From CBDCKR01 sp964572045 (GTDB lineage: Bacteria; Gemmatimonadota; Gemmatimonadetes; Longimicrobiales; Gaopeijiaceae): a stretch of 14,517 nucleotides of DNA. Both the position numbers and the translations under genes were made by a program. Below, in pieces: positions 6,077 through 14,001 of this stretch (position 1 is its first letter; the number at the start of each line of letters is the position of its first letter). The stretch spans positions 1 through 14,517 of the forward strand of contig CAZNEI010000049.1 in NCBI GenBank assembly GCA_964572045.1, in the 5' to 3' direction. Below the pieces are notes generated by a model that saw only the letters and a list, made by a program, of their open reading frames with translations, had not been told where the DNA came from and ran no database searches.

Positions 6077-7933
6077 ATGACGCGGTTGCTGATCGCACCT
6101 TCGGTCTTGGTGGCCGTGGCGACTGCCTTTGGCCCGGGAGGAGGCGCGTCCGCGGTGGGCACCGGAGTCACGCCTCTCTCGGCTGTACAGAAGCCTGCGA
6201 GGGCCGTCGATCCGGACTCTTCGGACGTGCTCGGGAGGGCCCGGGACGCTCAGGCCCGATTTGAACGGCGCCGTCGTCGTCTGCTTCCGTGGGTACGGTC
6301 CGAAGGCCGCCGCCCCTGTGAGGAGCGAGTGGGGCGCTTCTGCATGTGGCATGCCGGAGACGACACGTGGCAGCCTGTGCCCGACCCTCCCGAGCTCGTC
6401 GAGCTGCGGGATATGCTCCTCGCCGAGCTCTCGGAGCTGTCGAGGTGGATTCCGGGCGACAAGTGGATCCTGGGGCAGCGGATCTTCTACTTGGGCGAGG
6501 CGGGCCGATGGGGCGAGGCTGTCGAGCTCGCGCGGGCCTGCGACGTGGAGCCCCGGTTCTGGTGCGAGATGCTGTCGGGCTTCGCCCTCCATGGTGCGGG
6601 AGACTACGAGGCCGCGCTCATCGCCTTCGGGAGGGCTCTGGCCGGGATGGACCCGGAGGAGGCTCGCACGTGGCGGGATCCCGAGGTGCTACTTGACGGA
6701 AAGGCCCTCGAGCTGATGAAGGCCGCCGCCGAGGAGGGCGAAGAGGCGTGGGAGGCGCTCAGGGCCACCTTCTGGGACCTCGCGGATCCGCTCTACCTCG
6801 TGCCCGGCAACGACCGGGAGACCGAGCACTACGCACGCTGGACCTTTTCCGCGCTGAGTGACCGTGCCCGCAATCCGCACGGCATCCCCTGGGGGAGCGA
6901 CTTGGAAGAGCTCACGGTTCGATACGGTTGGGAACGGGGCTGGGAGAGGCAACGTCCGGACGCCGGATTCGTGCGGCCAGAGGAGAGTGTGGTCGGACAC
7001 TGGCTACCCGAGGCCCGGGAGTTCGTGCCTCCGGGCTCGGTGCTGGAGGAACCTTGGCGGACCGAGCCCGGCGGGTGGCGGCCGGACGAGCACCCGAGGA
7101 GCGCTCACGTCGCCACCTACGTATCCGACCTCGGTCCTGGGCAGGCGCAAGTGGCCGTGATGCACAGAGGAGACTCTATCTTGGTGGCCGTCGCCACCCG
7201 CCTCCCGGACCCGTCGGATGCGGCGGCCGAGCTCACGCTTGCGAGCCTGGAGAACTCGGAGGTGGCGGCCAGGGCTCTCCCGTGGGGTTGGCCTGAGCCG
7301 TCCGGCGTCGCCGACCAAGTGGGGCTCTTCCTCGTCGATCCGGCGAGACGGTTCCGGGAGATGCGCGTACGCGGGCGGAGGGAGGGCGTTCTCGCGCTCC
7401 GCGTGCCCGCCGGCAAGTACCTGATGAGCGTCGAAGCGTGGGCCCCCTCGGAGGGGCGCGGAGGGCGGATCCGCCACGGCATCCGGGCGGATACGATACC
7501 TGCCGACCTTGCCACCCTCTCCGACTTGGCCATCCTCGAGCCGGTGGATCCGCTTCCTCAGCACCTCGATCTGGCACTTCCCCTGATGCGGCCGTCCTTG
7601 GTGCTCGAATCCGGCCAACAGATTGCCGTCGGATGGGAGATCTACGGACTCGGGTGGCGACCCGAGCATGTCGAGTTCGAGCTGAGCTTGTACGGGAAAG
7701 GCGAGGGCTTCTTCGGGAGGGTTGGACGGTGGCTGGGGATCGGCACAGGATCCGACGAGCCCCTACAGATCGGTTGGGAGGAGCGGGGACCCCTTGAGAT
7801 CGGACCGTGGTTCCGCTCGGTGAGAGTGGACCTGCCCGACGTTGAGGCGGGTGAGTACGTGCTCCGGCTTCAGGTCCTGACGCGGGGGCGTGAGCCGCTC
7901 GTTCGCACGAGGTCCGTGGAGATTTCCCGATAG
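6077..7933 (+). CDS. Predicted exported protein with TPR-like and diverged GWxTD-like regions, function unknown
   Basis: The 618-residue product starts at ATG 6077, which gives an N-terminal signal-like segment (MTRLLIAPSVLVAVATAFG, then a small-residue stretch to ASA). ATG 6023 would add 18 Arg-rich residues and is less likely. Residues about 136-192 look like one or two TPR-type helix pairs (GRWGEAVELARA, GDYEAALIAFGRAL). Residues about 232-292 read FWDLADPLYLVPGNDRETEH and then RYGWERGWERQ. This resembles the core of GWxTD-domain proteins, where FW..DP, a run of NER..EH and RYGPP recur, but the GWxTD string itself is not seen. From 344 on, the sequence is beta-strand-like (HVATYVSDL, LALRVPAGKYLMSVEAWAP, PDVEAGEYVLRLQVLTR), suggesting a carbohydrate- or Ig-like domain. 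It is flanked by tRNA-Gln and prs and probably forms its own unit. The family assignment is inference. Confidence 0.75.
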   Translation: MTRLLIAPSVLVAVATAFGPGGGASAVGTGVTPLSAVQKPARAVDPDSSDVLGRARDAQARFERRRRRLLPWVRSEGRRPCEERVGRFCMWHAGDDTWQPVPDPPELVELRDMLLAELSELSRWIPGDKWILGQRIFYLGEAGRWGEAVELARACDVEPRFWCEMLSGFALHGAGDYEAALIAFGRALAGMDPEEARTWRDPEVLLDGKALELMKAAAEEGEEAWEALRATFWDLADPLYLVPGNDRETEHYARWTFSALSDRARNPHGIPWGSDLEELTVRYGWERGWERQRPDAGFVRPEESVVGHWLPEAREFVPPGSVLEEPWRTEPGGWRPDEHPRSAHVATYVSDLGPGQAQVAVMHRGDSILVAVATRLPDPSDAAAELTLASLENSEVAARALPWGWPEPSGVADQVGLFLVDPARRFREMRVRGRREGVLALRVPAGKYLMSVEAWAPSEGRGGRIRHGIRADTIPADLATLSDLAILEPVDPLPQHLDLALPLMRPSLVLESGQQIAVGWEIYGLGWRPEHVEFELSLYGKGEGFFGRVGRWLGIGTGSDEPLQIGWEERGPLEIGPWFRSVRVDLPDVEAGEYVLRLQVLTRGREPLVRTRSVEISR

Positions 7934-7937
7934 CCGA

Positions 7938-7957
7938 AGCACCGAAGAGCCGGTGCT
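7938..7957 (+). terminator. 7-bp hairpin after the exported protein gene
   Basis: AGCACCG (7938-7944) and CGGTGCT (7951-7957) pair perfectly around a 6-base loop, four bases beyond the stop. There is no T-run downstream, so it is a plausible but unproven 3' end for the upstream transcript. A promoter-like sequence follows. Confidence 0.4.
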
Positions 7958-7973
7958 GCGGGCGATCTCGACG

Positions 7974-8002
7974 TTGACGCGTCTTCTGGCGGAATCTACC
8001 TT
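7974..8002 (+). promoter_or_regulatory. Candidate sigma70-type promoter for prs
   Basis: TTGACG (7974-7979) matches the -35 consensus at 5 of 6 positions. TACCTT (7997-8002) lies exactly 17 bases further and matches the -10 at 3 of 6, including the first TA and final T. The spot is the only sizeable gap before prs (112 bases) and follows a hairpin, so a promoter is expected here. The -10 match is weak. Confidence 0.4.
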
Positions 8003-8045
8003 TCAAGGCTGTTGCCGTTAGGCGCGACACCCCCGGTTGAGGTCG

Positions 8046-9011
8046 ATGGACTACACGTTTCGCAGAGGGCCGCTTCTCCTGCTCTCGGGACGGGCGAACC
8101 CTTCGTTGGCGGCCGATATCTGTCAGATCCTCCGCGAGGACCCGGAGTCGGCGTTGATCCGCGATTTCTCCGACGGGGAGATCTTTGTGCGGATCAATCG
8201 CAACGCCCGAGGCCGCGACGTCTTCATCATCCAGCCGACCGTGGCGCCCGCCGACAACCTCATGGAGCTGCTTCTGTTGATCGACGCCGCCAGCCGCGCC
8301 TCCGCAGCTCGGGTCACTGCCGTCGTACCGTACTTCGGTTACAGCCGGCAGGACCGCAAGGACCAGCCTCGCGTGGCCATCGGCGCCAAGCTGGTCGCCA
8401 ACCTAATGGTGGCGGCTGGCGCCGACCGGCTCATCGGAATTGACTTCCATCAGCACCAGATCCAAGCGTTTTTCGACATTCCGGTGGATCACCTCTACGC
8501 CGCACCGGTCTTCACCAAGTACTTTCTCAGCAAGCGCCTGAAGGACCTGGTTGTGGTCGCCCCCGACGTAGGCTCGGCGAAGATGGCCCGGGGCTTCGCA
8601 AAACGGCTCCACGCGACCTTCGCGATCATCGACAAGAGGCGCCCAGTCGCGAACGAGGCAGAGGTCTTGAACGTGGTGGGCGACGTGGATGGCAAGACCT
8701 GCCTCCTCGTCGACGACATGGTTGACACGGGCGGAACGTTGGTCAGCGCGGTGACGGCGCTGCGCGAGCGGGGTGCGGAGCGCGTCTACGCGGGGACCAC
8801 CCACGCCGTTCTATCGGGGGACGCGGTTCGGAAACTGTCGCGGGCTCCCCTGGAAGAGTTCGTCGTCACCAACACGATCCATGTTCCGGAGGAGCGCCGG
8901 TTCGATCGCTTGAAGATACTCTCGGTGGCCGACCTGTTCGCGCAGGCTATCGAATGCGTGCACGAGAACAAATCGGTGACAAAGCTCTTCGAGCTGGTGC
9001 CTGAGGCGTAG
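8046..9011 (+). CDS. prs: Ribose-phosphate pyrophosphokinase (PRPP synthase)
   Basis: The 321-residue enzyme makes PRPP from ribose 5-phosphate and ATP, releasing AMP; PRPP feeds purine, pyrimidine, NAD, His and Trp synthesis. The signatures visible are RDFSDGEIFVRI (FSDGE 41-45), PYFGYSRQDR (ATP-binding loop, RQDR 101-104), GIDFHQHQIQAFFD (133-146, where many homologues have DLH), VAPDVGSAKMAR and the PRPP-binding loop VDDMVDTGGT (222-231). ATG 8046 is chosen; a TTG at 8037 is in frame but has no SD, while ATG has GAGG only three bases upstream, an unusually short spacing. The length agrees with class I synthases. It leads prs-rplY-pth, a common bacterial cluster. Confidence 0.97.
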   Translation: MDYTFRRGPLLLLSGRANPSLAADICQILREDPESALIRDFSDGEIFVRINRNARGRDVFIIQPTVAPADNLMELLLLIDAASRASAARVTAVVPYFGYSRQDRKDQPRVAIGAKLVANLMVAAGADRLIGIDFHQHQIQAFFDIPVDHLYAAPVFTKYFLSKRLKDLVVVAPDVGSAKMARGFAKRLHATFAIIDKRRPVANEAEVLNVVGDVDGKTCLLVDDMVDTGGTLVSAVTALRERGAERVYAGTTHAVLSGDAVRKLSRAPLEEFVVTNTIHVPEERRFDRLKILSVADLFAQAIECVHENKSVTKLFELVPEA

Positions 9012-9039
9012 CCGGGGCGCAGGGGTCGGATTCCCCGGC
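9011..9039 (+). terminator. Inverted repeat between prs and rplY
   Basis: GCCGGGG (9011-9017, beginning at the last base of the prs stop) pairs with CCCCGGC (9033-9039) around a 15-base loop that itself contains an alternative GGGG/CCCC pairing. No T-tract follows. It may attenuate read-through or act as a leader structure for L25. Confidence 0.35.
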
Positions 9040-9066
9040 CCGATCAAGACTGAGCGGGATGATGAG

Positions 9067-9735
9067 ATGAGCGCTAATGCGGAACTTGCCGCGAGGCGGC
9101 GAAGCGAGACCGGAAAGGGTGCAGCGAGGAAGGTCCGCGCTGCGGGCTTGGTCCCGGCCGTGATCTACGGAAAGGATCTGGACACGACGCCGCTGACCGT
9201 CGACGCGACGGAGGCTAGCCACCTCTTCCATTCGATCTCAGTCGACAACACGATCGTCAACTTGAGAATCGACGACGAGGCCGAGGAGACGGAAACACTG
9301 GTGCGTGAGATCCAGATGCATCCGTTCCGGCCGGAGATCCTCCACGTCGACTTCTATCGACTTCAGCGCGGCGTGGCCGTCGAAGTCGACGTTCCGATCA
9401 ACTACGTCGGGACTCCCGAAGGTGTGAGGCAGGGGGGGAACTTGGAGATGATTCTTCACGAGCTCCGGGTGAAGTGCGTTCCCTCGAAGATCCCCGAAGA
9501 TGTCGAGATCGATACCTCGGCGCTCGAGATCGGGGCCTCGATCCACGCCGGAGACGTCGAGATAGGAGAGGGCATCGAACTCTTGGCCGACCCCGCGCAG
9601 ACACTCTGTCTTGTTGCCGTACCGAAGGTCGACGCCCTGGAAGTGGGAGAAGTGGGAGAAGAGGAAGAAGAGGAAGAAGAGGCGGAGGAGACGGTCGAGC
9701 GTGTGGCGACCCCCGGCACAGAGGCGGGCCCCTAG
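9067..9735 (+). CDS. rplY: 50S ribosomal protein L25 / Ctc (TL5 type)
   Basis: The 222-residue long form of L25 binds 5S rRNA in the large subunit. The N-terminal 5S-binding domain is seen as RRSETGKGAARKVRAAGLVP, AVIYGK (31-36) and HVDFYRL (93-99). The C-terminal TL5/Ctc beta domain follows (VPINYVGTPEGVRQGG, 109-124, then about 130-188 with IHAGDVEI). The protein ends with a Glu-rich tail (191-222) encoded by a 9-bp tandem repeat. The start ATG 9067 has only a weak purine-rich leader. The gene sits 55 bases after prs and 54 bases before pth. Related Ctc proteins are stress-induced in some bacteria; nothing in the sequence shows that here. Confidence 0.95.
   Translation: MSANAELAARRRSETGKGAARKVRAAGLVPAVIYGKDLDTTPLTVDATEASHLFHSISVDNTIVNLRIDDEAEETETLVREIQMHPFRPEILHVDFYRLQRGVAVEVDVPINYVGTPEGVRQGGNLEMILHELRVKCVPSKIPEDVEIDTSALEIGASIHAGDVEIGEGIELLADPAQTLCLVAVPKVDALEVGEVGEEEEEEEEAEETVERVATPGTEAGP
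9640..9684 (+). repeat. In-frame 9-bp tandem repeat in the L25 acidic tail
   Basis: GAAGTGGGA occurs twice (9640-9657), then GAAGAGGAA twice (9658-9675), then GAAGAGGCG (9676-9684). Each unit is three codons, giving EVG-EVG-EEE-EEE-EEA. This looks like repeat expansion with point divergence. Confidence 0.85.
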
Positions 9736-9745
9736 ACCGGGGCCC
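9726..9745 (+). terminator. GC-only hairpin straddling the rplY stop codon
   Basis: GGGCCCC (9726-9732) pairs with GGGGCCC (9739-9745) around the loop TAGACC, which contains the rplY stop codon. The downstream bases are G-rich, not T-rich. It may reduce read-through into pth or stabilise the 3' end of the rplY message. Confidence 0.4.
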
Positions 9746-9789
9746 GAGGGGGACTCCGAAACGCTCATCCGCCTCTGCCGGATAGAATC

Positions 9790-10353
9790 GTGAAGGTGAT
9801 CGTGGGGCTCGGCAATCCGGGTCCGGACTACGACAACACCCGCCACAACCTGGGTTGGTGGGTCTTGGATCGGCTCGCCTACGACTGGGGCTTCGGGCCC
9901 TTCGAGAGTGTGGGGAGTGGCCTGCAGGTGGACGGCGCCGTGGGCGACGATCCGGTCCGCCTGGTCAAACCCACTACCTTCATGAACCGAAGCGGCTTGG
10001 CGCTCACCGTCCTGCGTGAGGTTCAGGATTTCGACATCGCGCAGGACCTGCTGGTGGTGGTGGACGACGCGACCCTCGACGTGGGCCGAGTGCGCTTTCG
10101 CCCGAAGGGGGGCTCAGGTGGTCACAAGGGCTTGACGTCGGTCGCCGGTGCGCTGGGCACGAAGGAGTATGCCCGACTCCGGATCGGTGTCGGGCAAGTG
10201 CCGTTGGGCGTTGACCTCTCCGATTGGGTGCTGTCGCCCATGGGGAGCGAGGACGAGGATATCGTGGTGGCCCTGCTTCCCGAGCTTAGCAGGGCCGTAA
10301 GGACCTGGACCGAGGAGGGGGTCGCCGAGGCGATGGCCCGGTTCAACCGGTGA
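9790..10353 (+). CDS. pth: Peptidyl-tRNA hydrolase
   Basis: The 187-residue bacterial Pth1 enzyme cleaves the ester bond of peptidyl-tRNAs released from stalled ribosomes. The conserved elements are GLGNPGPDYDNTRHN (Asn9 and catalytic His19), TFMNRSG (Asn66), the VVVDDATLD block with the conserved Asp93, and GGSGGHKGL (107-115), in which Lys113 stands where E. coli has Asn114. The start GTG 9790 leaves the usual short N-terminus; GTG 9796 would remove needed residues. No strong SD is visible. Downstream of rplY, as in many bacteria, and 31 bases before hppA. Confidence 0.96.
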   Translation: MKVIVGLGNPGPDYDNTRHNLGWWVLDRLAYDWGFGPFESVGSGLQVDGAVGDDPVRLVKPTTFMNRSGLALTVLREVQDFDIAQDLLVVVDDATLDVGRVRFRPKGGSGGHKGLTSVAGALGTKEYARLRIGVGQVPLGVDLSDWVLSPMGSEDEDIVVALLPELSRAVRTWTEEGVAEAMARFNR

Positions 10354-10384
10354 CACAGACACAGTCAACAGCACGAGGAGCTTG

Positions 10385-12502
10385 ATGACCCAATTCGTTG
10401 CGCTGTCCAGCTGGGCGTGGGCGCTCGGCCTCGGAGGCCTGGCCGTTGCCGGGATCATCTACCGCTACCTGAAGGGTCAGCCGGTGGGAACTGAGGCGAT
10501 GGAAGATCTGGCGGACCAGATCCACAGGGGGGCGATGGCCTTCCTGCGCCGGGAGTACTCGATGCTGGCCGTCTTTGTCGTAATCGTGGCCGCTCTGCTG
10601 GGTTGGGCCGTCTCGGGTTTGACGGCGCTCGCCTATGTCGTTGGAGCGCTCTGCTCGGTGTGCGCCGGGTTCTTCGGCATGACGGCCGCAACGCGCGCGA
10701 ACGTGCGCACCTCGGCGGCCGCGAACCAGGCGGGGCAGGGGAAGGCCTTGCGGGTCGCGTTCTTCGGAGGGGCGGTCATGGGCCTTTCCGTTGCGGCCCT
10801 CGGCCTCGCCGGGATCGGGGCCCTGTACTGGTTCTTCGGCGCTCCAGCGATTAGCGCCGCAGAGCACCGCGGCTTCGCCGAGATCATCTCCGGCTTCGCG
10901 ATGGGAGCGAGTTCGATCGCTTTGTTCGCCCGCGTGGGAGGTGGCATATACACCAAGGCGGCCGACGTAGGGGCCGACTTGGTCGGAAAAGTCGAGGCGG
11001 GGATCCCGGAGGACGATCCGCGCAATCCCGCCACGATCGCGGACAACGTCGGCGATAACGTCGGCGACGTCGCCGGAATGGGGGCGGACATCTTCGAGTC
11101 CTATGTCGGATCGGTGATCGCCACGATCGCTATCGGGGCAAGCTCGGCGGCGCTGGCCGGTAGCGTCGGAGACGCGATCGCCTTGCCGATCTTGACGGTC
11201 ATGGTCGGTCTTCTTGCATCGCTGGCGGGCATCGGCATGATGAAGGTGCTTGAGCGCACCGATCCCGCCGCCGCACTGCGGAACGTCACCTTCATTTCCG
11301 CCGCTCTCTTCCTCGCGGCGATGTTCTACGTCGTTCGAGCGATGGACTTCCAGATGGTGGAAGGGGGCCGGATCTACCCGGCGCTCGGTCCGTGGATCGC
11401 CATCGTGGCCGGAACCGTGGTAGGCGTTGGGATCGGGCTGGTCACCGAGTACTACACGTCGATGAAGCCCGTGCATCGGATCGCGGAGGCCAGCAACACG
11501 GGGGCGGCCACCAACCTCATCACCGGCCTCGCCGTGGGCATGGAATCGACGGCCGTGCCGCTCCTGCTCATCTGTGTCGCGATCTTCGCTTCCTTTCTGT
11601 CGGCCGGCCTCTACGGCATCGGCATCGCCGCCGTGGGCATGCTCGCCACGGTCGGTGTCACGATGTCGGTTGACGCGTACGGCCCGATCGCGGACAACGC
11701 AGGCGGTATCAGTGAGATGAGCGGACTGGGAAGGGAGACCCGCGCCATCACGGACTCGCTCGACGCGATCGGCAACACGACGGCCGCACAGGGCAAGGGC
11801 TTCGCCATCGGTTCGGCCGCTCTCACGGCGCTCGCGCTCTTTTCGGCCTATAGCTCGAAGGTCGGCCTCGCCGAGGCCGGGATCGATCTGGTCAATCCCC
11901 TCGTGGTGATCGGGCTCTTCATCGGTGGGATGCTCCCGTTCTTCATTGCCGCCCTCACGATGACGGCCGTCGGACGCGCGGCCCAGGGCATGGTCGAGGA
12001 GGTGCGCCGACAATTCCGGGAGATTCCCGGCATCTTGGACGGATCGGCGAAGCCCGACTCCGCGCGGTGCGTGGCGATCTCGACCGACGCCGCCCTGCGT
12101 GAGATGATCTTGCCGGGCGTGACGGCAGTCCTCACGCCTGTGCTTGTGGGACGTTACCTGGGGGTCGAGGCCTTGGGTGGCCTGCTCGCGGGCGCGACGG
12201 TGACCGGTGTCCTCATGGCGCTCTTCATGGCGAATGCGGGTGGGGCCTGGGACAACGCAAAGAAGCTCATCGAGGGTGGTGCCTACGGCGGCAAGGGCTC
12301 CGATCCCCACAAGGCTGCGGTGGTGGGCGACACCGTGGGCGATCCGTTCAAGGACACGTCGGGGCCTTCGCTGAACATCCTCATCAAGTTGATGAGCGTC
12401 GTTTCCCTCGTGCTGGCACCCTGGTTTGTGAGGGTGCACGAAATCGAGCTCGAGGGCCCGATCTCAGGTCTCATCGGTTTGTTCGCCCGCCTCCTGGGCT
12501 AG
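10385..12502 (+). CDS. hppA: K+-dependent membrane-bound ion-translocating pyrophosphatase
   Basis: The 705-residue protein is an integral membrane pump with about 16 hydrophobic helices that couples PPi hydrolysis to export of Na+ and/or H+. The PPi/Mg site is intact: DVGADLVGK (194-202), then EDDPRNPATIADNVGDNVGD (209-228), and a C-terminal block DNAKKLIEGG with GDTVGDPFKDTSGP. The K+-determining motif reads GNTTAAQGKG (463-472) with Ala467 and Gly470, the K+-dependent state. The Asp235/Glu238/Ser239 pattern in GADIFESYVGS resembles the Na+-pumping clades. ATG 10385 is chosen because GAGGAG (10375-10380) precedes it by four bases; TTG 10382 would sit on the SD. A Na+ rather than H+ specificity is inference. 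Confidence 0.96.
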   Translation: MTQFVALSSWAWALGLGGLAVAGIIYRYLKGQPVGTEAMEDLADQIHRGAMAFLRREYSMLAVFVVIVAALLGWAVSGLTALAYVVGALCSVCAGFFGMTAATRANVRTSAAANQAGQGKALRVAFFGGAVMGLSVAALGLAGIGALYWFFGAPAISAAEHRGFAEIISGFAMGASSIALFARVGGGIYTKAADVGADLVGKVEAGIPEDDPRNPATIADNVGDNVGDVAGMGADIFESYVGSVIATIAIGASSAALAGSVGDAIALPILTVMVGLLASLAGIGMMKVLERTDPAAALRNVTFISAALFLAAMFYVVRAMDFQMVEGGRIYPALGPWIAIVAGTVVGVGIGLVTEYYTSMKPVHRIAEASNTGAATNLITGLAVGMESTAVPLLLICVAIFASFLSAGLYGIGIAAVGMLATVGVTMSVDAYGPIADNAGGISEMSGLGRETRAITDSLDAIGNTTAAQGKGFAIGSAALTALALFSAYSSKVGLAEAGIDLVNPLVVIGLFIGGMLPFFIAALTMTAVGRAAQGMVEEVRRQFREIPGILDGSAKPDSARCVAISTDAALREMILPGVTAVLTPVLVGRYLGVEALGGLLAGATVTGVLMALFMANAGGAWDNAKKLIEGGAYGGKGSDPHKAAVVGDTVGDPFKDTSGPSLNILIKLMSVVSLVLAPWFVRVHEIELEGPISGLIGLFARLLG

Positions 12503-12517
12503 GGTCCTCGACGCATC

Positions 12518-13714
12518 GTGACAAGAGAACCGACATTCGAGAACGCTCTGGCGTTCGCGCGGGACCTTATCCGGATCCCCTCGCTCTCCGGGCAGGAGGG
12601 GGAGATGGCGGGACGGATCCGAACCGAGATGGACGTGCTGGGCTTCCGGGATGTTCGCATCGACGAGGTGGGGAATGTCGTGGGCCGCATCCCGGGCAGC
12701 GGCGACGCTCCACCCGTGCTTCTCAACTGCCATACCGATGTGGTGGCGGAGGGTGATCCTGCGGAGTGGGAATACCCGCCCTTCGGTGCCGAAGTCTCCG
12801 GGGGCTTTCTTCACGGCCGCGGCGCGATGGACATAAAGGGCCCCCTGGCCCTCCAGACGTATGCCGCCGCGGCTCTCGAGGGACGTGCGCGTGGGGACGT
12901 GATCGTCGCGCACACGGTCTTCGAAGAGCGTGGCGGACTTGGAATGAAGTACCTGCTTGAATCCGGCGGCGTGGCTCCGGGCGCTGTCGTGATCGGGGAG
13001 GCGACCCAAGGAGACATCTGTATTGGGCATCGAGGGCGGGGGGAAGTCGAGGTGGTCCTCCGCGGTCTGGCGGGCCACGCCTCCGCGCCCGATCGGGCCC
13101 ACAACGCCCTCGATCTCGTGGGGGACGTTCTCGCCGCCGTCCAGGACTTGGCGCGGGCGCAACCCGAGGACCCCGTGCTGGGTCGGGCCAGCTTGGTGGC
13201 TACCGGGGTGGACGTGGTCCCCGAGACCCGCAATGTGATCCCGGACCGGGTCACGGTCGTGATCGACTGGAGGGTTCTGCCCGACACCGGCAGTGAGGCG
13301 ATGACCTCGCAGGTGAGGGAGGCGGTCGGGCGGCGGGTCGGCGGCCTGCCGGACGGATTCGATGTGGCCGTGGACATGGCACAGGAGCGCCAGGTGACGT
13401 TCACCGGGGTCTCCTTCGACCGGAGCCTCTTCTCGCCCGGGTTCCTCATGGACCCGGCCGATCGCTTGGTCGTAGCCGCCGCTGCCGCTGTGGGACGCCG
13501 CGGGGAAGCGGGGCCAGCCAGCATACGCCCCTGGACGTTCGCGACCGATGGCGGCTGGAGTCGCGGCATCTTCGGCATACCCACGGTGGGCTTCGCTCCG
13601 GGTGAGGAGCGTTTCGCGCACACGAACCGGGAACGCTTGGACGTCGAGGAGGCCCGCTGGGCTTTCGCCAGGTACCCCCGCCTCGTCCTGGCTCTCCAAG
13701 ACGAGCTCTCCTAG
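12518..13714 (+). CDS. M20-family metallohydrolase (ArgE/DapE/YgeY-like)
   Basis: The 398-residue product is a cytosolic-type two-zinc amidohydrolase; no signal peptide is seen. The metal and catalytic residues are in place: LLNCHTDVV (His72, Asp74), GRGAMDIKG (bridging Asp105), FEERGG (general base Glu136, Glu137), GEATQG (Glu161) and FAHTNRE (His368). GLAGHASAP (183-191) is the lid/dimerisation-domain His motif. The C-terminal string WTFATDGGWSRGIFGIPTVG resembles YgeY-type hydrolases more than DapE or ArgE. The substrate (peptide, N-acyl or carbamoyl amino acid) cannot be decided. GTG 12518 is the start; AGGG near 12501 is a distant SD. It begins 15 bases after hppA and may share its transcript. 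It is the last chromosomal gene before the mobile patch. Confidence 0.9.
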   Translation: MTREPTFENALAFARDLIRIPSLSGQEGEMAGRIRTEMDVLGFRDVRIDEVGNVVGRIPGSGDAPPVLLNCHTDVVAEGDPAEWEYPPFGAEVSGGFLHGRGAMDIKGPLALQTYAAAALEGRARGDVIVAHTVFEERGGLGMKYLLESGGVAPGAVVIGEATQGDICIGHRGRGEVEVVLRGLAGHASAPDRAHNALDLVGDVLAAVQDLARAQPEDPVLGRASLVATGVDVVPETRNVIPDRVTVVIDWRVLPDTGSEAMTSQVREAVGRRVGGLPDGFDVAVDMAQERQVTFTGVSFDRSLFSPGFLMDPADRLVVAAAAAVGRRGEAGPASIRPWTFATDGGWSRGIFGIPTVGFAPGEERFAHTNRERLDVEEARWAFARYPRLVLALQDELS

Positions 13715-13758
13715 CCGGACGCTTGCCGAATACAGGATCCGCCGACGGGGCCGCCGCG

Positions 13759-13780
13759 CCATACGGGGCGCCCCGCATGG
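13759..13780. repeat. 22-bp near-perfect palindrome downstream of the M20 gene
   Basis: The core CGGGGCGCCCCG (13764-13775) is a perfect 12-bp palindrome. It is flanked by CCAT and ATGG, which also pair, with a single A/C mismatch between (13763/13776). It lies 44 bases after the stop. No T-tract is present, so it may be a Rho-independent-like fold, a REP-type unit or a protein-binding dyad. Nothing else was recognised in 13715-13823. Confidence 0.5.
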
Positions 13781-13823
13781 CTCCGCGGATGGTTTGCGTG
13801 TTGAGTCGGGGCCTCCGCCCGCC

Positions 13824-14000
13824 CAGGCCCTTGTCAGGCTTGCCGAGCGAGTGGTACTCGAAGCGGACGAGCGTGCGGCGCACGAAGGCGTAGGCGGAGG
13901 TGCGGTCGGTGAGCTCGAAGTCCGCGGCTTCGTTGCCGTCGAGGAAGGCGCGCATCTCGTCGAGGGTGCGGATCCGTTCGGTGCGAAGTGTCACGATCAT
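13824..14000 (-). pseudogene. Truncated N-terminus of an integrase-core (DDE) transposase
   Basis: Read on the minus strand from 14000, the first 59 codons give TLRTERIRTLDEMRAFLDGN, then DRTSAYAFVRRTLVRFEYHS and LGKPDKGL. From memory this matches the N-terminal segment, just ahead of the helix-turn-helix, of integrase-core-domain transposases common in environmental bacteria. Normal members continue into a resolvase-like HTH and a DDE (rve) domain; here the reading changes abruptly to low-complexity Arg/Pro sequence after KGL, near 13824, and no DDE domain exists. The frame runs on to 13446 only as a shadow of the M20 gene. ATG 14000 abuts its GGAGG, whereas GTG 13994 has ideal spacing of six bases. 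I judge it a decayed remnant. The exact family is uncertain. Confidence 0.65.
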
Positions 14001-14001
14001 C

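Noticed and set aside
10343..12439. Minus-strand open frame of 698 codons opposite hppA
   Set aside because: It is rich in Arg, His, Asp and Gly with no domain pattern, and is an antisense shadow of a GC-rich, strongly conserved gene.
12464..13762. Minus-strand open frame of 432 codons opposite the M20 gene
   Set aside because: The + strand frame carries all M20 metal ligands; the antisense frame shows no family features.
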